Assembly: GCA_020852815.1 (NCBI GenBank)
Contig: JADZAN010000009.1
Location: 62,001 to 126,000, forward strand
Reading direction: 5' to 3'
DNA length: 64,000 nt
Source of the DNA: Gemmatimonadaceae bacterium
GTDB taxonomy: Bacteria > Gemmatimonadota > Gemmatimonadetes > Gemmatimonadales > Gemmatimonadaceae
Shown here: positions 53,208-61,483 of the stretch, in pieces
Position numbering within the stretch: the first letter of the stretch is position 1
Layout of the letters: every line of letters starts with the position of its first letter
Program-made: the position numbers and the translations under genes
Notes under the pieces: model-generated
The model's database searches: none
The model's input: only the letters and a program-made list of their open reading frames with translations
Told to the model about the DNA's origin: nothing

Positions 53208-54431
53208 TCAGTTGTCCTGCTTGAGGTACTCCTTCATCTCCGCGAGCTTCGCCTGCATGGCGGGGCGCTGGGGATCGTACTGGCTCGCCAGGGCGAGGAA
53301 GCGCTCCAGGGCACTCGCCGCCTTGGCGGCATCGTGCTTCACCTCCCAGATGCGGGCGATCATGGCATGCGGCATTGCGTAGAGCGGCTCGAGCGTCGTG
53401 GCACGATTCAGCTCGTCCAGCGCCTGATCGAAGCGTTGCGAGTACGCGAGGGCATAGCCGTACGTGTAGTGCACGTAGGGATCGTTCGCCGCGACCTGCG
53501 CCGCCAGTTCGAGCTCGCTGAGCGCGGTCGTGGTGTCGCCGCGCCCCAGGGACATGAGTCCGGTGCGCACGTGCGCCGGATGGAAGGCGAGGTCTTCCTG
53601 GAGCGCGCGCCCGTACGCATCGCGGGCGCCCGCCGCGTCGTCGCGTCCCTCGAGCAGCGTGCCAATGGAGTACTCCAGCATCGCTTTCGAGTTGTAGAAG
53701 ATGACGAACTCCTTCTCGTCGCGCGTACGCATTTCCGTGAGCGCGGCCTGGAACTGGGCGATGGCGCTATCGGCCTCACCGCGCTGGCCGAAAATGCGCC
53801 CTCGATCGATGCGCAGGCTCGTCTTGCGCTTGGTCCCCTTCTCCGCCTGGGCGAGGAGGTTCAACGCGCTGGTCAGGCGCCCTTCGTTGTACGCCATCCA
53901 CCCCTGCACCGCCGGGCCACCGCTGTTGAGGTAGCTCTGGATGGCATACTCGAGCTCCGCGCCATCCACTTGCGTCGCGTTGGACGTGCGCGAGATCTCG
54001 GCCCGGATCGCCGCGTTGAAGATCGCCTTGTCGAACCGGCGGAAGAGGAACGGATTGATCGTGAGGGCGCGGAGGACGAGGGAGTCGAGCTGCCGCATGT
54101 CCTTGGCCGGGGCGCGATCACTCCGCTGGAGCCATCGTCGCAGCAGCGATTGATCCTTCAGCAGCAGGGCGGCGTAGCGTCCGTAGAGCGGATCGGCATA
54201 CGTCGGGTTGAGGCGCGCCGCCCAGTAGAAGGCGTCGGCGGCCTTTTGCGGGTCGCGATCGATCAGCTGCAATCCGGCGTTGTAGATCGCGATCGCATCG
54301 TTGCTGTCGGCGGCGAACGCGGCACGCCGCAGCTTGGGCTCCGCCCCCGACTGTTGGGCGTCGAGCGGGAGCGCTCCCGCCATGCTGCCCACCAGGACTG
54401 CCCCGGCTACACACCTCATGAGTACTCGCAT
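53208..54431 (-). CDS. exported TPR-repeat protein
   Basis: 407 aa from the ATG at 54431 with GGGAGG upstream. Signal peptide MRVLMRCVAGAVLVGSMAGA...LDAQ. The body is a series of TPR-like helix pairs: DAIAIYNAGLQLIDRDPQKAADAFYWAARLNP-type units early, then ARDAYGRALQEDLAFHPAHV, ALSELELAAQVAANDPYVHY and QALDELNRATTLEPLYAMP. A middle region (about 130-220) is helical without a clear repeat. It is a periplasmic scaffold, co-transcribed with the S41 protease 3 nt downstream, possibly an adaptor as with NlpI and Prc. Confidence 0.82.
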   Translation of the reverse strand: MRVLMRCVAGAVLVGSMAGALPLDAQQSGAEPKLRRAAFAADSNDAIAIYNAGLQLIDRDPQKAADAFYWAARLNPTYADPLYGRYAALLLKDQSLLRRWLQRSDRAPAKDMRQLDSLVLRALTINPFLFRRFDKAIFNAAIRAEISRTSNATQVDGAELEYAIQSYLNSGGPAVQGWMAYNEGRLTSALNLLAQAEKGTKRKTSLRIDRGRIFGQRGEADSAIAQFQAALTEMRTRDEKEFVIFYNSKAMLEYSIGTLLEGRDDAAGARDAYGRALQEDLAFHPAHVRTGLMSLGRGDTTTALSELELAAQVAANDPYVHYTYGYALAYSQRFDQALDELNRATTLEPLYAMPHAMIARIWEVKHDAAKAASALERFLALASQYDPQRPAMQAKLAEMKEYLKQDN

Positions 54432-54930
54432 CACCCGACCTCCCATCGTCCGGCCTCGGCGCGGCGCGTTGTGCGCCTGCCCGGGGTGAAGATACCGCGT
54501 CAGGGCCAACACGCGAGTGGCTCTGGCCGCGGAAGCGATCGCCAGCCGCATCATCGCACATGCGAACGATTCCGAGGATCCGCCGCGCGCATGCGGGCAC
54601 GTCCATGCCGTCCTGAAGCGTACCAACACACGGATTGCGCTAGTCGAGCCTGGTGGCAGCTCACGGCGCGCAGCACGCTGGCCAATGCGTAGCAGCTGAG
54701 CCGACGGCGACGCGCGTCACGTCGTGGCGGCGTGTGGGGGCACTCCGTCAGCCGGGATCCGCACGAATGGCGGACCCGGCAAGTGCGGGAATCCCCACCC
54801 TCGGCCTTCCTGATTTCACTCACAGAAGGCACGGACGCCCCCTGACGCCCAATCCCGCACTATCGCTGCATCAATCAACCGCCCTAAAGCCGCGGTGTTG
54901 CGCGGCATTCCTGCCCACAGGCTCGGTCTT
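54432..54930. other. gene-free region between divergent genes
   Basis: 499 bp between the TPR gene (-) and the fasciclin lipoprotein gene (+). Only short spurious frames are present. Promoters for both genes should lie here, but I cannot single out elements. No repeat or hairpin stands out. Confidence 0.4.
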
Positions 54931-55497
54931 ATGCGCCCCCGTTCTCTCCTCCCGCTCGTCCTCGCGGCTTTCCTCCCCCTCGCGTGCTCCTCCGGTTCGG
55001 AGGAAGGCGGCGCCCCCGCTGCGGCCGCTACCCCCGATGCCGGACCCGCGGTCGGGCAGGCCAACGTCGAGGACAACGAGTCCCAGAAGGATGTGGTCAA
55101 GATCGCCGTCGGATCGGCGGACCACACGACGCTCGTCGCTGCCCTCAAGGCAGCGGACCTGGTCAACGCCCTCGCCAACGCTGGGCCGTTCACCGTCTTT
55201 GCCCCGACCAACGCAGCCTTTGACAAACTCCCGAAGGGGACGGTCGAGGAGCTGCTCAAGCCGGAGAACGTCGACAAGCTGCGCGGCATCCTGCAGCACC
55301 ACGTGACCACCTCGGTCTTCGAGGCCGCCGACCTCACGGACGGGATGACGCTCGGCATGGCCGACGGCGGCTCGGTGACGGTGAAGAAGTCCGGGAACGA
55401 TATCACGATCGAAGGCGCCAAGGTCATCGCCTCGGTGCGCGGCTCGAACGGCATGGTGCACGTCGTGGATGCCGTGATCGTCCCGGCGGCCAAGTAG
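54931..55497 (+). CDS. fasciclin-domain lipoprotein
   Basis: 188 aa from the ATG at 54931. The lipobox is LPLAC with Cys19, followed by a Ser/Ala/Gly linker. The single FAS1 domain (about 55-185) has HTTLVAALKAADLVNALANA, the H1 motif GPFTVFAPTNAAFDKLP, LRGILQHHVTT and the H2-like GMVHVVDAVIVPA. FAS1 domains mediate adhesion or ligand binding at the cell surface. Monocistronic, with a very strong terminator. Confidence 0.92.
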   Translation: MRPRSLLPLVLAAFLPLACSSGSEEGGAPAAAATPDAGPAVGQANVEDNESQKDVVKIAVGSADHTTLVAALKAADLVNALANAGPFTVFAPTNAAFDKLPKGTVEELLKPENVDKLRGILQHHVTTSVFEAADLTDGMTLGMADGGSVTVKKSGNDITIEGAKVIASVRGSNGMVHVVDAVIVPAAK

Positions 55498-55552
55498 CTC
55501 GCGGCAGGAAACGTCGCGACGGCAAGGACCGCCGCGACGGCAGGACCTGATG

Positions 55553-55595
55553 CACGTGTGCCCCGGTGGCGTTCAACGCCACCGGGGCACACGTG
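55553..55595. terminator. very strong bidirectional hairpin
   Basis: A perfect 19-bp stem (55553-55571 with 55577-55595) around a 5-nt loop, between the fasciclin gene (+) and the metalloprotease gene (-). Confidence 0.9.
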
Positions 55596-55605
55596 TCACG
55601 GCGCG

Positions 55606-58143
55606 CTACTTTCCCTTCTGTCGTTCCAAGATCTCGTCGACGCGGTCGGCGAGGTCGAGCCAGTGCGCCCGCGCGACTCCCGCCGAGGCTGACGCGCTCC
55701 CGCGCGCCTTCGCGCGCACGGCACGCAGCTCGGCACGGGCGAGCGCCGCGATGTCGCTGCGGCGCACGTTCGGCGCCGCCAGCAGTGGCGGGAGCGGGCC
55801 GCCAAAGCCGCCCCCGCCGAACGGATTGGCCGCGGGGGCCGGCGGCGGCGAGAGGAGTGCCTCGAGGCGCTCGACGTAGATGCGTTGCAGCTGTCGGCGG
55901 TTGCCGTCGAGCGGGGCGCTGCCGCCCAGCAGGACGCGGCGCACCTCGCCCAGGTAGTCGGCGGCCGGCCAGGCGCTGGTCGCCCCGAGCATCGACTCGC
56001 CTAACGCCAGGCGGTCGAGCCGTCGCGCGTCCAGCAGCTGCGCCACCACCGCCCCCTGCCGCGTGGCGAGCGAGGCATTCCCCGCCTGCGGGCCGATGCG
56101 CGAGACGATGTCCGCCGGTTCCAGCCACGCCGGCGTGCGCAGCACCTGCTCGCCCAGGAAGGCCAGCGCTTCCTGCTGCCGCGCTTTGGATAGCGGGCGG
56201 TACACCGCACCCGGCTGCTCGCTCACCTTGCTGTCGACCTCCACGCCGCCAATCACCGACGTCACATGGCCCATGTACAGCGACCACATGCCCAGCGTTT
56301 CGCCGTACAGCTCCGCCAGGTCGGCGTAGTCCTCGCCGGGGCGAGTGGTCCAGCTCACCAGTTGCGGGACGAGCTTCTTCATGTTGGCAATCGCGTAAGA
56401 GCCCGCCTTCACCGGGTCGTTGCCCACGTCTTCCGTCTGCGACCGCGGATCGATGCCGGTGAGGAACTGCGCCGAGTAGCGATACGGGAACGGCCCGCGC
56501 TGGTTGATCACCCACCCGTTCAAGGTCGGCCGTTCGGCTTCCGGCGTGGGCGCCTGCGGCAGGACGCGGTACCCCCAGTTGATGACGAAGTCGTCGAAGG
56601 GGCCAAGGCGACGCACGAAGTCCTTGGGCTGCAATCCGTCGCCCGGTTGGGCAACGTAGTTCTGCCGGGCGTAGTCCATGATGGTCGCCGACACGCCGTA
56701 GACGCTGGCAAACGACGGCTTGCGCAACGAATCCACCGGGAAGGATGACGACGCGATCATGTTGTGCGGGAGGCCGATGGCGTGTCCCACCTCGTGGGTG
56801 ACCACCTGCCGCATGGTCTCGCCCATCAACTCTTCCGGAATCTCCAGCGTGCGCGCCGCCGGGTTGGCCACCCCGGTCTCGATCATCAGGCGATTGCGAT
56901 ACGACCGCATGTGGTTGTGGTACCAGACGATGTCGCTCTCGATGATCTCGCCCGTGCGCGGATCGCTGGTGCTGGGCCCCATGGCGTTGCGAACGAGCGA
57001 GGCGGTCCACCGCACGACGGAGTAGCGGATGTCCTCCGGATCCCACTCCGGATCCTCGGCCTTGCTTGGTGGGTCCTTGGCGACGATGGCGTTGCGGAAA
57101 CCGGCCTTCTCGAACGGCTTCTGCCATGCCTCCACGCCTTCCTTCACGTAGCGGCGCCAGCGCGCCGGCGTTGCAGGATCGATGTAGTACGTGATGGGCT
57201 GCACCGGCTCGACGAGTTCTCCCCGCGCATAGGCCGCCGGGTCCTTTGGCTCCAGGCGCCAGCGACGAATGAACTCCTGCGACGCGGCCTTCTGCTCCTC
57301 GAGTCCGTAGTTCACGCGCTCGACGGTGAAGAAGCCGACGCGCGCATCCGCATAGCGGGGGCGCATGGGCACCTTGGGGAGCAGGACGATCGACTGCGAC
57401 ATGGCGAGCGAGATGGAGCCCGCGTCTCGCTCACTGGGCGGCTCGGCGGCGTCGAACGTCTGCGTGTGGCGCACTTCGACGTTGAGCGGGTAGGAGCGCA
57501 CGGCGTCGATGAACGAACGCGCGGGATCGAGGCGCCGCACCTGGTACGTGCGTCGCTGCGCCGCCGAGAGCCCGCTCAGCGCCGGCGTGTCGCCGGTGAA
57601 GAAGTCCGTGACGTCGACGACCTTGCTCGCGCTGTCGCGCGTGAAGGCGGCGATGGGAAAGGCCGCCAGGATCGGCCCCAGGTTGTTCAACGCGACGGAG
57701 CGCGCGATGGGGAGCGAGTCGTCGGCCACCGCGCCGAATTCGATGGTGCGCAGGATGAGCCGGTCGCCCACGCGTTCCCAGCGCACCACGCGCTCGCCCG
57801 TGGACATTCCCGCGGAAATGAAGCCGCCGAAGTTGGAGGGAACACCCGCCACGCGAGTGACGAGGAGGAAGTCGCGGCCGAGCAGTGAGTCGGGAAGCTC
57901 GAAGAACCAGCGATCATCGACGCGATGGACGGTGATGCCGCCGGCGTCGCTCACTGCCTTGTCGGTGATGACCTGTGCATAGGGGCGCGGGCCGCGGCGC
58001 GGCTGCTGCGCTTGCCCCTGGCCGGGTTGCGCCTGCGACGCGTTAGGCGGCGCGCCGGGGGGTGGTGTCTGCTGCTGGGCCGCAAGCGGCGCGGCGAGGA
58101 GGAGTGCGAGGCCCGGCAGGGCGCGCTGGATGACGTGTCGCAT
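55606..58143 (-). CDS. large exported zinc metalloprotease (DUF5117/DUF4953 type)
   Basis: 845 aa from the ATG at 58143. Signal peptide MRHVIQRALPGLALLLAAPLA with a Gln/Pro linker. An N-terminal beta-rich part (about 55-330; DUF5117-like, with RWFFELPDSLLGRDFLLVTR) precedes the catalytic domain with HEVGHAIGLPHN (zinc site HExxHxxGxxH) and a later SATIMDYARQN that fits the Met-turn of metzincins. A helical C-terminal region follows (DUF4953-like), ending with EILERQKGK. It is a periplasmic or secreted protease; the substrate is unknown. Confidence 0.85.
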   Translation of the reverse strand: MRHVIQRALPGLALLLAAPLAAQQQTPPPGAPPNASQAQPGQGQAQQPRRGPRPYAQVITDKAVSDAGGITVHRVDDRWFFELPDSLLGRDFLLVTRVAGVPSNFGGFISAGMSTGERVVRWERVGDRLILRTIEFGAVADDSLPIARSVALNNLGPILAAFPIAAFTRDSASKVVDVTDFFTGDTPALSGLSAAQRRTYQVRRLDPARSFIDAVRSYPLNVEVRHTQTFDAAEPPSERDAGSISLAMSQSIVLLPKVPMRPRYADARVGFFTVERVNYGLEEQKAASQEFIRRWRLEPKDPAAYARGELVEPVQPITYYIDPATPARWRRYVKEGVEAWQKPFEKAGFRNAIVAKDPPSKAEDPEWDPEDIRYSVVRWTASLVRNAMGPSTSDPRTGEIIESDIVWYHNHMRSYRNRLMIETGVANPAARTLEIPEELMGETMRQVVTHEVGHAIGLPHNMIASSSFPVDSLRKPSFASVYGVSATIMDYARQNYVAQPGDGLQPKDFVRRLGPFDDFVINWGYRVLPQAPTPEAERPTLNGWVINQRGPFPYRYSAQFLTGIDPRSQTEDVGNDPVKAGSYAIANMKKLVPQLVSWTTRPGEDYADLAELYGETLGMWSLYMGHVTSVIGGVEVDSKVSEQPGAVYRPLSKARQQEALAFLGEQVLRTPAWLEPADIVSRIGPQAGNASLATRQGAVVAQLLDARRLDRLALGESMLGATSAWPAADYLGEVRRVLLGGSAPLDGNRRQLQRIYVERLEALLSPPPAPAANPFGGGGFGGPLPPLLAAPNVRRSDIAALARAELRAVRAKARGSASASAGVARAHWLDLADRVDEILERQKGK

Positions 58144-58227
58144 GCGAAGGATGCTGAAGGGTGCGGATCGCGAACGCCGCAATCTCGTGCCTCACGCGCC
58201 AGCGCGCGACCGACGCCTGCCCATCGG

Positions 58228-58265
58228 GACAAAGCGAAACAGGGCGCCCCTTGCGGGACGCCCTG
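58228..58265 (-). terminator. terminator after the second cold-shock gene
   Basis: CAGGGCG...CGCCCTG stem (58240-58265, one internal mismatch) with a TTGC loop. On the minus strand it is followed by TTTCGCTTTG (58239-58230). Confidence 0.75.
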
Positions 58266-58308
58266 CTGGCCTTCGCCCTGCCGTTAGGCTGGGTGGTTCC
58301 GGGAGACC

Positions 58309-58518
58309 TCAGCCGATCTTGACGACGCCCTCGGCCGCCGGGCCTTTCTCGCCCTGCGTGATCTCGAACTCAACGGCGTCGCCCTCGGCGAGCGACTTGA
58401 AGCCCGTGCCCTGGATGGAACTGTAGTGCACGAAGCAATCCTTGGATCCGTTGTCCGGGGTAATGAAGCCAAACCCCTTGGCGTCGTTGAACCACTTCAC
58501 CTTGCCGGTCGTACGCAT
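58309..58518 (-). CDS. cold-shock domain protein
   Basis: 69 aa from the ATG at 58518, with CAGGAG at a good distance (58525-58530). RNP1 is [15 protein letters not shown] and RNP2 is DCFVHYSSI; it ends EGVVKIG. It is an RNA/ssDNA chaperone like the product of the gene at 27564, to which it is about 60 percent identical by eye. It differs mainly in the loop after RNP1 (TPDNGSKD). Confidence 0.95.
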   Translation of the reverse strand: MRTTGKVKWFNDAKGFGFITPDNGSKDCFVHYSSIQGTGFKSLAEGDAVEFEITQGEKGPAAEGVVKIG

Positions 58519-58834
58519 ACTGCACTCCTGAGGTAAGCTTGCCGAGCAGCGCAGAAACGCCGACCCAGGCAAAAGCCATACAGCGGACAGTCCGCTCGAT
58601 GAGCGCCTTCCCTCCGCAAAAGAAGGACAACGCACGGGGAACCAATCGGTCCTTGCGGGCGTTCGAGCGCGCCGAATATACGCCCCCCCGGCTAGCTGAA
58701 CAATGCTGGCCGACAAGCAGGACGGTTACCCGGGCACGGTGCACCGGACGCAGGTGCACCGGAGGCTGGTGCACCGGAGGCTGGTGCACCTGGCGCCGCG
58801 GCGACGACGCCACGGAAAAGATGCGACCTGGCTG
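58519..58834. other. cold-shock leader region
   Basis: 316 bp between the cold-shock gene and the upstream membrane-protein gene on the same strand. It would include the long 5' leader usual for cold-shock mRNAs and carries the 15-bp tandem repeat listed separately. No gene is convincing; the open frames are in frames that shadow neighbours. Confidence 0.45.
58739..58798. repeat. 15-bp tandem repeat with palindromic GGTGCACC core
   Basis: Four consecutive units each begin with GGTGCACC: 58739-58753, 58754-58768 and 58769-58783 (the last two identical, GGTGCACCGGAGGCT), and 58784-58798 (diverged end). GGTGCACC is its own complement, so each unit offers a symmetric site. Confidence 0.9.
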
Positions 58835-59368
58835 CTACTTTTGCGGCGGCGTGACCGGAATTGCGGCCGACGGCGGTGAATCGAGCGGGGCGGCGGGCGC
58901 GCTCGGGAAGCCCGGTTGCGGGTTCACGACCCGGACGCCGGTCACGAAGTACTCGGTGTCGCCGAAGCAGGAGAGCGGGATCCCCGGATGCTGCTCGAAA
59001 CTGACCGCCACCTGCCGTCCCTCGGCCCCCTGGATGGCCGCCGCCACCGAGTCGCTGCGCACCGTGAAGTAGAACAGGACTGGGGCGCTCCCCGGGATGT
59101 TGGAGATCTGCAGCTCTCCTTCCCACGTTTTGCAGACCCACCCCTTCCGCGAGAGCTTCTGCACGTAGCCGATGCGATCGCCGCTGGAATACGTGAACGC
59201 CAGTGCGGCATAGGAGCGCGCGAGCTGCACGCCGGTCGGGATACCGACGAGGGCCGTGATGGCGAGCTTTCCCCAGTGACGGCGGACGAAGCTCTTCTTC
59301 TTGGGCGCCGCGACTTCGGCCACATCCTTGGTGGTGTAGCCGCGCTCTGGAATCTCGGGATCGGGCAT
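58835..59368 (-). CDS. single-span membrane protein, conserved hypothetical
   Basis: 177 aa from the ATG at 59368. A charged N-terminus with Lys/Arg run (PKKKSFVRRHWGK, about 22-34) leads to one membrane helix (about 35-58). The rest is extracytoplasmic: AFTYSSGDRIGYVQKLSRKG, VCKTWEGELQISNIPG, FYFTVRSDSVAAAIQGAEGR, PLSCFGDTEYFVTGVRVV and a Pro-rich tail. The S-x-G-x-R-x-G-x-x-x-K-x-S-x-K-G block recalls a small family of hypothetical proteins also seen in Bacteroidota. Its two cysteines (WVCKT and LSCFG) could pair. Function unknown. Confidence 0.75.
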   Translation of the reverse strand: MPDPEIPERGYTTKDVAEVAAPKKKSFVRRHWGKLAITALVGIPTGVQLARSYAALAFTYSSGDRIGYVQKLSRKGWVCKTWEGELQISNIPGSAPVLFYFTVRSDSVAAAIQGAEGRQVAVSFEQHPGIPLSCFGDTEYFVTGVRVVNPQPGFPSAPAAPLDSPPSAAIPVTPPQK

Positions 59369-59448
59369 CGTCGCTCGGGAAGATGGGGGCGGGAGACGGG
59401 AGAACCGTCGCTCCTTAACTTACTCCTGTCCTTGGAGGATCAGACAGA

Positions 59449-60705
59449 GTGACGTTTGCAGCGCGCAGGAAGACGGCGGTGGCGTCGATCGGGGGGGTGC
59501 TCGTAGGCGCTCCGCATCCGGTCGTCGTGCAGTCGATGACCAACACCGACACAGCCGACGCCGCCTCGACGGCCGAGCAGGTGGCCGCCCTCGCCAGGGC
59601 GGGGTCGCAGATCGTGCGGGTGACCGTGAACAACGAAGAGGCGGCGCAGGCGGTCCCCGAGATCGTCCGCCGGCTGCACGACCTGGGGGTCGTCGTCCCG
59701 GTCGTCGGCGACTTCCACTACAACGGCCACCTCCTGCTCACCAGGTACCCGGCCTGCGCGCGGGCGCTCGCGAAGTACCGCATCAACCCGGGCAACGTCG
59801 GGAGCAAGCGGCGCGACGAGCACTTCCGGGCCATCGTCGAGGTGGCGGTCGCCAACGACCGACCGGTGCGCATCGGCGTCAACTGGGGGTCGCTGGACCA
59901 GGAGCTCTTGACGGGGATGATGGACGCCAACGCCACGGCGGCCGAGCCGCGCGACGCGCGCGACGTCTACATCGACGCGATGCTGGAGAGTGCACTGCGC
60001 TCGGCGGCGCTGGCCGAGGAGGTGGGGCTGCGGCACGACCAGATCGTGATCTCCGCCAAGGTGTCGCAGGTGCAGGACCTGGTGGAGACGTACCGCCGCC
60101 TGGCCGCGCGGTGCGACTACCCGTTGCACCTGGGGCTCACCGAGGCCGGGTTGGGGAGCAAGGGGATCATCGCCAGCACGGCGGGACTCGCCATCCTGCT
60201 GGCGGAGGGAATCGGCGACACCATCCGCGTCTCGCTCACTCCCAAGCCGAACGGCGACCGCACCGAGGAGGTGCAGGTCGCGCAGCAGGTCCTGCAGTCG
60301 TTAGGCCTGCGCTCGTTCACGCCGCAGGTGACGTCGTGTCCGGGGTGCGGGCGCACGACGTCGACCTTCTTCCAGCACATGGCGGAGGACATCCAGGCGT
60401 ACCTGCGCGAGCAGATGCCGGTGTGGCGCGCCACGCGCCCGGGGGTGGAGGAGATGAAGGTGGCGGTGATGGGGTGCGTGGTGAACGGACCCGGCGAGTC
60501 GAAGCACGCCAACATCGGGATCTCGCTCCCCGGCACCTTCGAGGAGCCAAAGGCGCCAGTCTACGTGGACGGGACGCTGATGACGACGCTGCGCGGCGAC
60601 CGGATCGTGGAGGAGTTCCTCAGGATCCTGGAGGACTACGTGGCGCGGCGGTATGAAGGGCGGACGGGGGACGGGGAACGGGGGACGGGAGAGGCGGCGC
60701 CGTAG
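59449..60705 (+). CDS. ispG: 4-hydroxy-3-methylbut-2-enyl-diphosphate synthase
   Basis: 418 aa from a GTG at 59449 with GGAGG 10 nt upstream. This MEP-pathway enzyme makes HMBPP from MEcPP using a 4Fe-4S cluster. Motifs: [37 protein letters not shown], a TIM-barrel region, and the cluster cysteines in [10 protein letters not shown] and [17 protein letters not shown]. The length fits the two-domain bacterial form. It stands alone: its neighbours are divergent and convergent. A hairpin overlaps the stop. Confidence 0.95.
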   Translation: MTFAARRKTAVASIGGVLVGAPHPVVVQSMTNTDTADAASTAEQVAALARAGSQIVRVTVNNEEAAQAVPEIVRRLHDLGVVVPVVGDFHYNGHLLLTRYPACARALAKYRINPGNVGSKRRDEHFRAIVEVAVANDRPVRIGVNWGSLDQELLTGMMDANATAAEPRDARDVYIDAMLESALRSAALAEEVGLRHDQIVISAKVSQVQDLVETYRRLAARCDYPLHLGLTEAGLGSKGIIASTAGLAILLAEGIGDTIRVSLTPKPNGDRTEEVQVAQQVLQSLGLRSFTPQVTSCPGCGRTTSTFFQHMAEDIQAYLREQMPVWRATRPGVEEMKVAVMGCVVNGPGESKHANIGISLPGTFEEPKAPVYVDGTLMTTLRGDRIVEEFLRILEDYVARRYEGRTGDGERGTGEAAP

Positions 60706-60714
60706 GGCGCCGCC
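60693..60714. terminator. hairpin overlapping the ispG stop codon
   Basis: GGCGGCGCC (60693-60701) pairs with GGCGCCGCC (60706-60714) around GTAG, which contains the stop. It lies between converging genes. Confidence 0.5.
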
Positions 60715-60741
60715 GAGGGGCGTCATCTCCTGTCCTGCGCG

Positions 60742-61353
60742 CTATTGCCGGGCGAGCGCCTCGAGCTCGGCGACGACGGTGGCGAGTTCGCCGAGGATGG
60801 GGGCGTCGAAGCCTAACGATGCGAGCCGGTCGTGCACGTCGCGGTACCAGCGCACCGTCCCTTCCCGTCCCGCCTTGAAGCGCCCCCACACCGAGTCGGG
60901 ATCGACGGTGCGTCGCACGTCGGCCAGGATGCTGCTGGCATTGTGCAGTTTGTCAGCGGCGCACACCCAGCGGGCGCGGTCCGAGGCGATGGCGAGACGC
61001 TCGAGGTAGTCGGCCTTGCGATCGCTGGGCGAGAGCTCCACCCCATCGTCGTCGACGTGGCGGTGCGTCACCTGGAGCACCGTGTCCAGCACCACCGCAC
61101 CGAACTTGTCGCGGATGCGCGACTCCAGCATTTCGCGCGAGTACGCCTCGCGCACCGTGTCCTCGATGACGTCGTGGAGGATCCCGCTGATCACGGTCTC
61201 GTCATCCTGCCCGTAGCGCGTCAGGATGATGGCCACGTTGGCGGGATGCGTGAGGTAGGGAAGACGCGTCCCCTTGCGCACCTGCTGGTCGTGGTGCTTG
61301 GCCGCGAAGGCCAGCGCGTGATTGATGCGGTCGGAGTAGCCGATGACGATCAT
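60742..61353 (-). CDS. HD-domain hydrolase, SpoT/MESH1-like
   Basis: 203 aa from the ATG at 61353; the longer frame to 61779 runs into the neighbouring gene. It resembles the hydrolase half of RelA/SpoT: HALAFAAKHHDQQVRKGT, LTHPANVAIILTRYGQDDE, SGILHDVIEDT (HD motif), and CAADKLHNASSIL. No synthetase or regulatory domains are present, so it would be a stand-alone small alarmone (or nucleotide pyrophosphate) hydrolase. Key HD residues are intact. Its neighbour on the same strand is the Wzz-like gene 130 nt upstream. Confidence 0.85.
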   Translation of the reverse strand: MIVIGYSDRINHALAFAAKHHDQQVRKGTRLPYLTHPANVAIILTRYGQDDETVISGILHDVIEDTVREAYSREMLESRIRDKFGAVVLDTVLQVTHRHVDDDGVELSPSDRKADYLERLAIASDRARWVCAADKLHNASSILADVRRTVDPDSVWGRFKAGREGTVRWYRDVHDRLASLGFDAPILGELATVVAELEALARQ

Positions 61354-61483
61354 GCGAGGCGTGTGACACCGGGGGAGACTCCGGTGGAGGGACACCGGGG
61401 ATACGACGCCCGGGCAACGCGCCCGGACGGGAAAGCTACCTGCGGTCCGTGGCCGATGCGAGGTGGATGCCGGAAAGTGCTCG

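Noticed and set aside
58739-58798. CRISPR-like array
   Set aside because: Units are contiguous 15-mers without spacers; no cas genes in the window.
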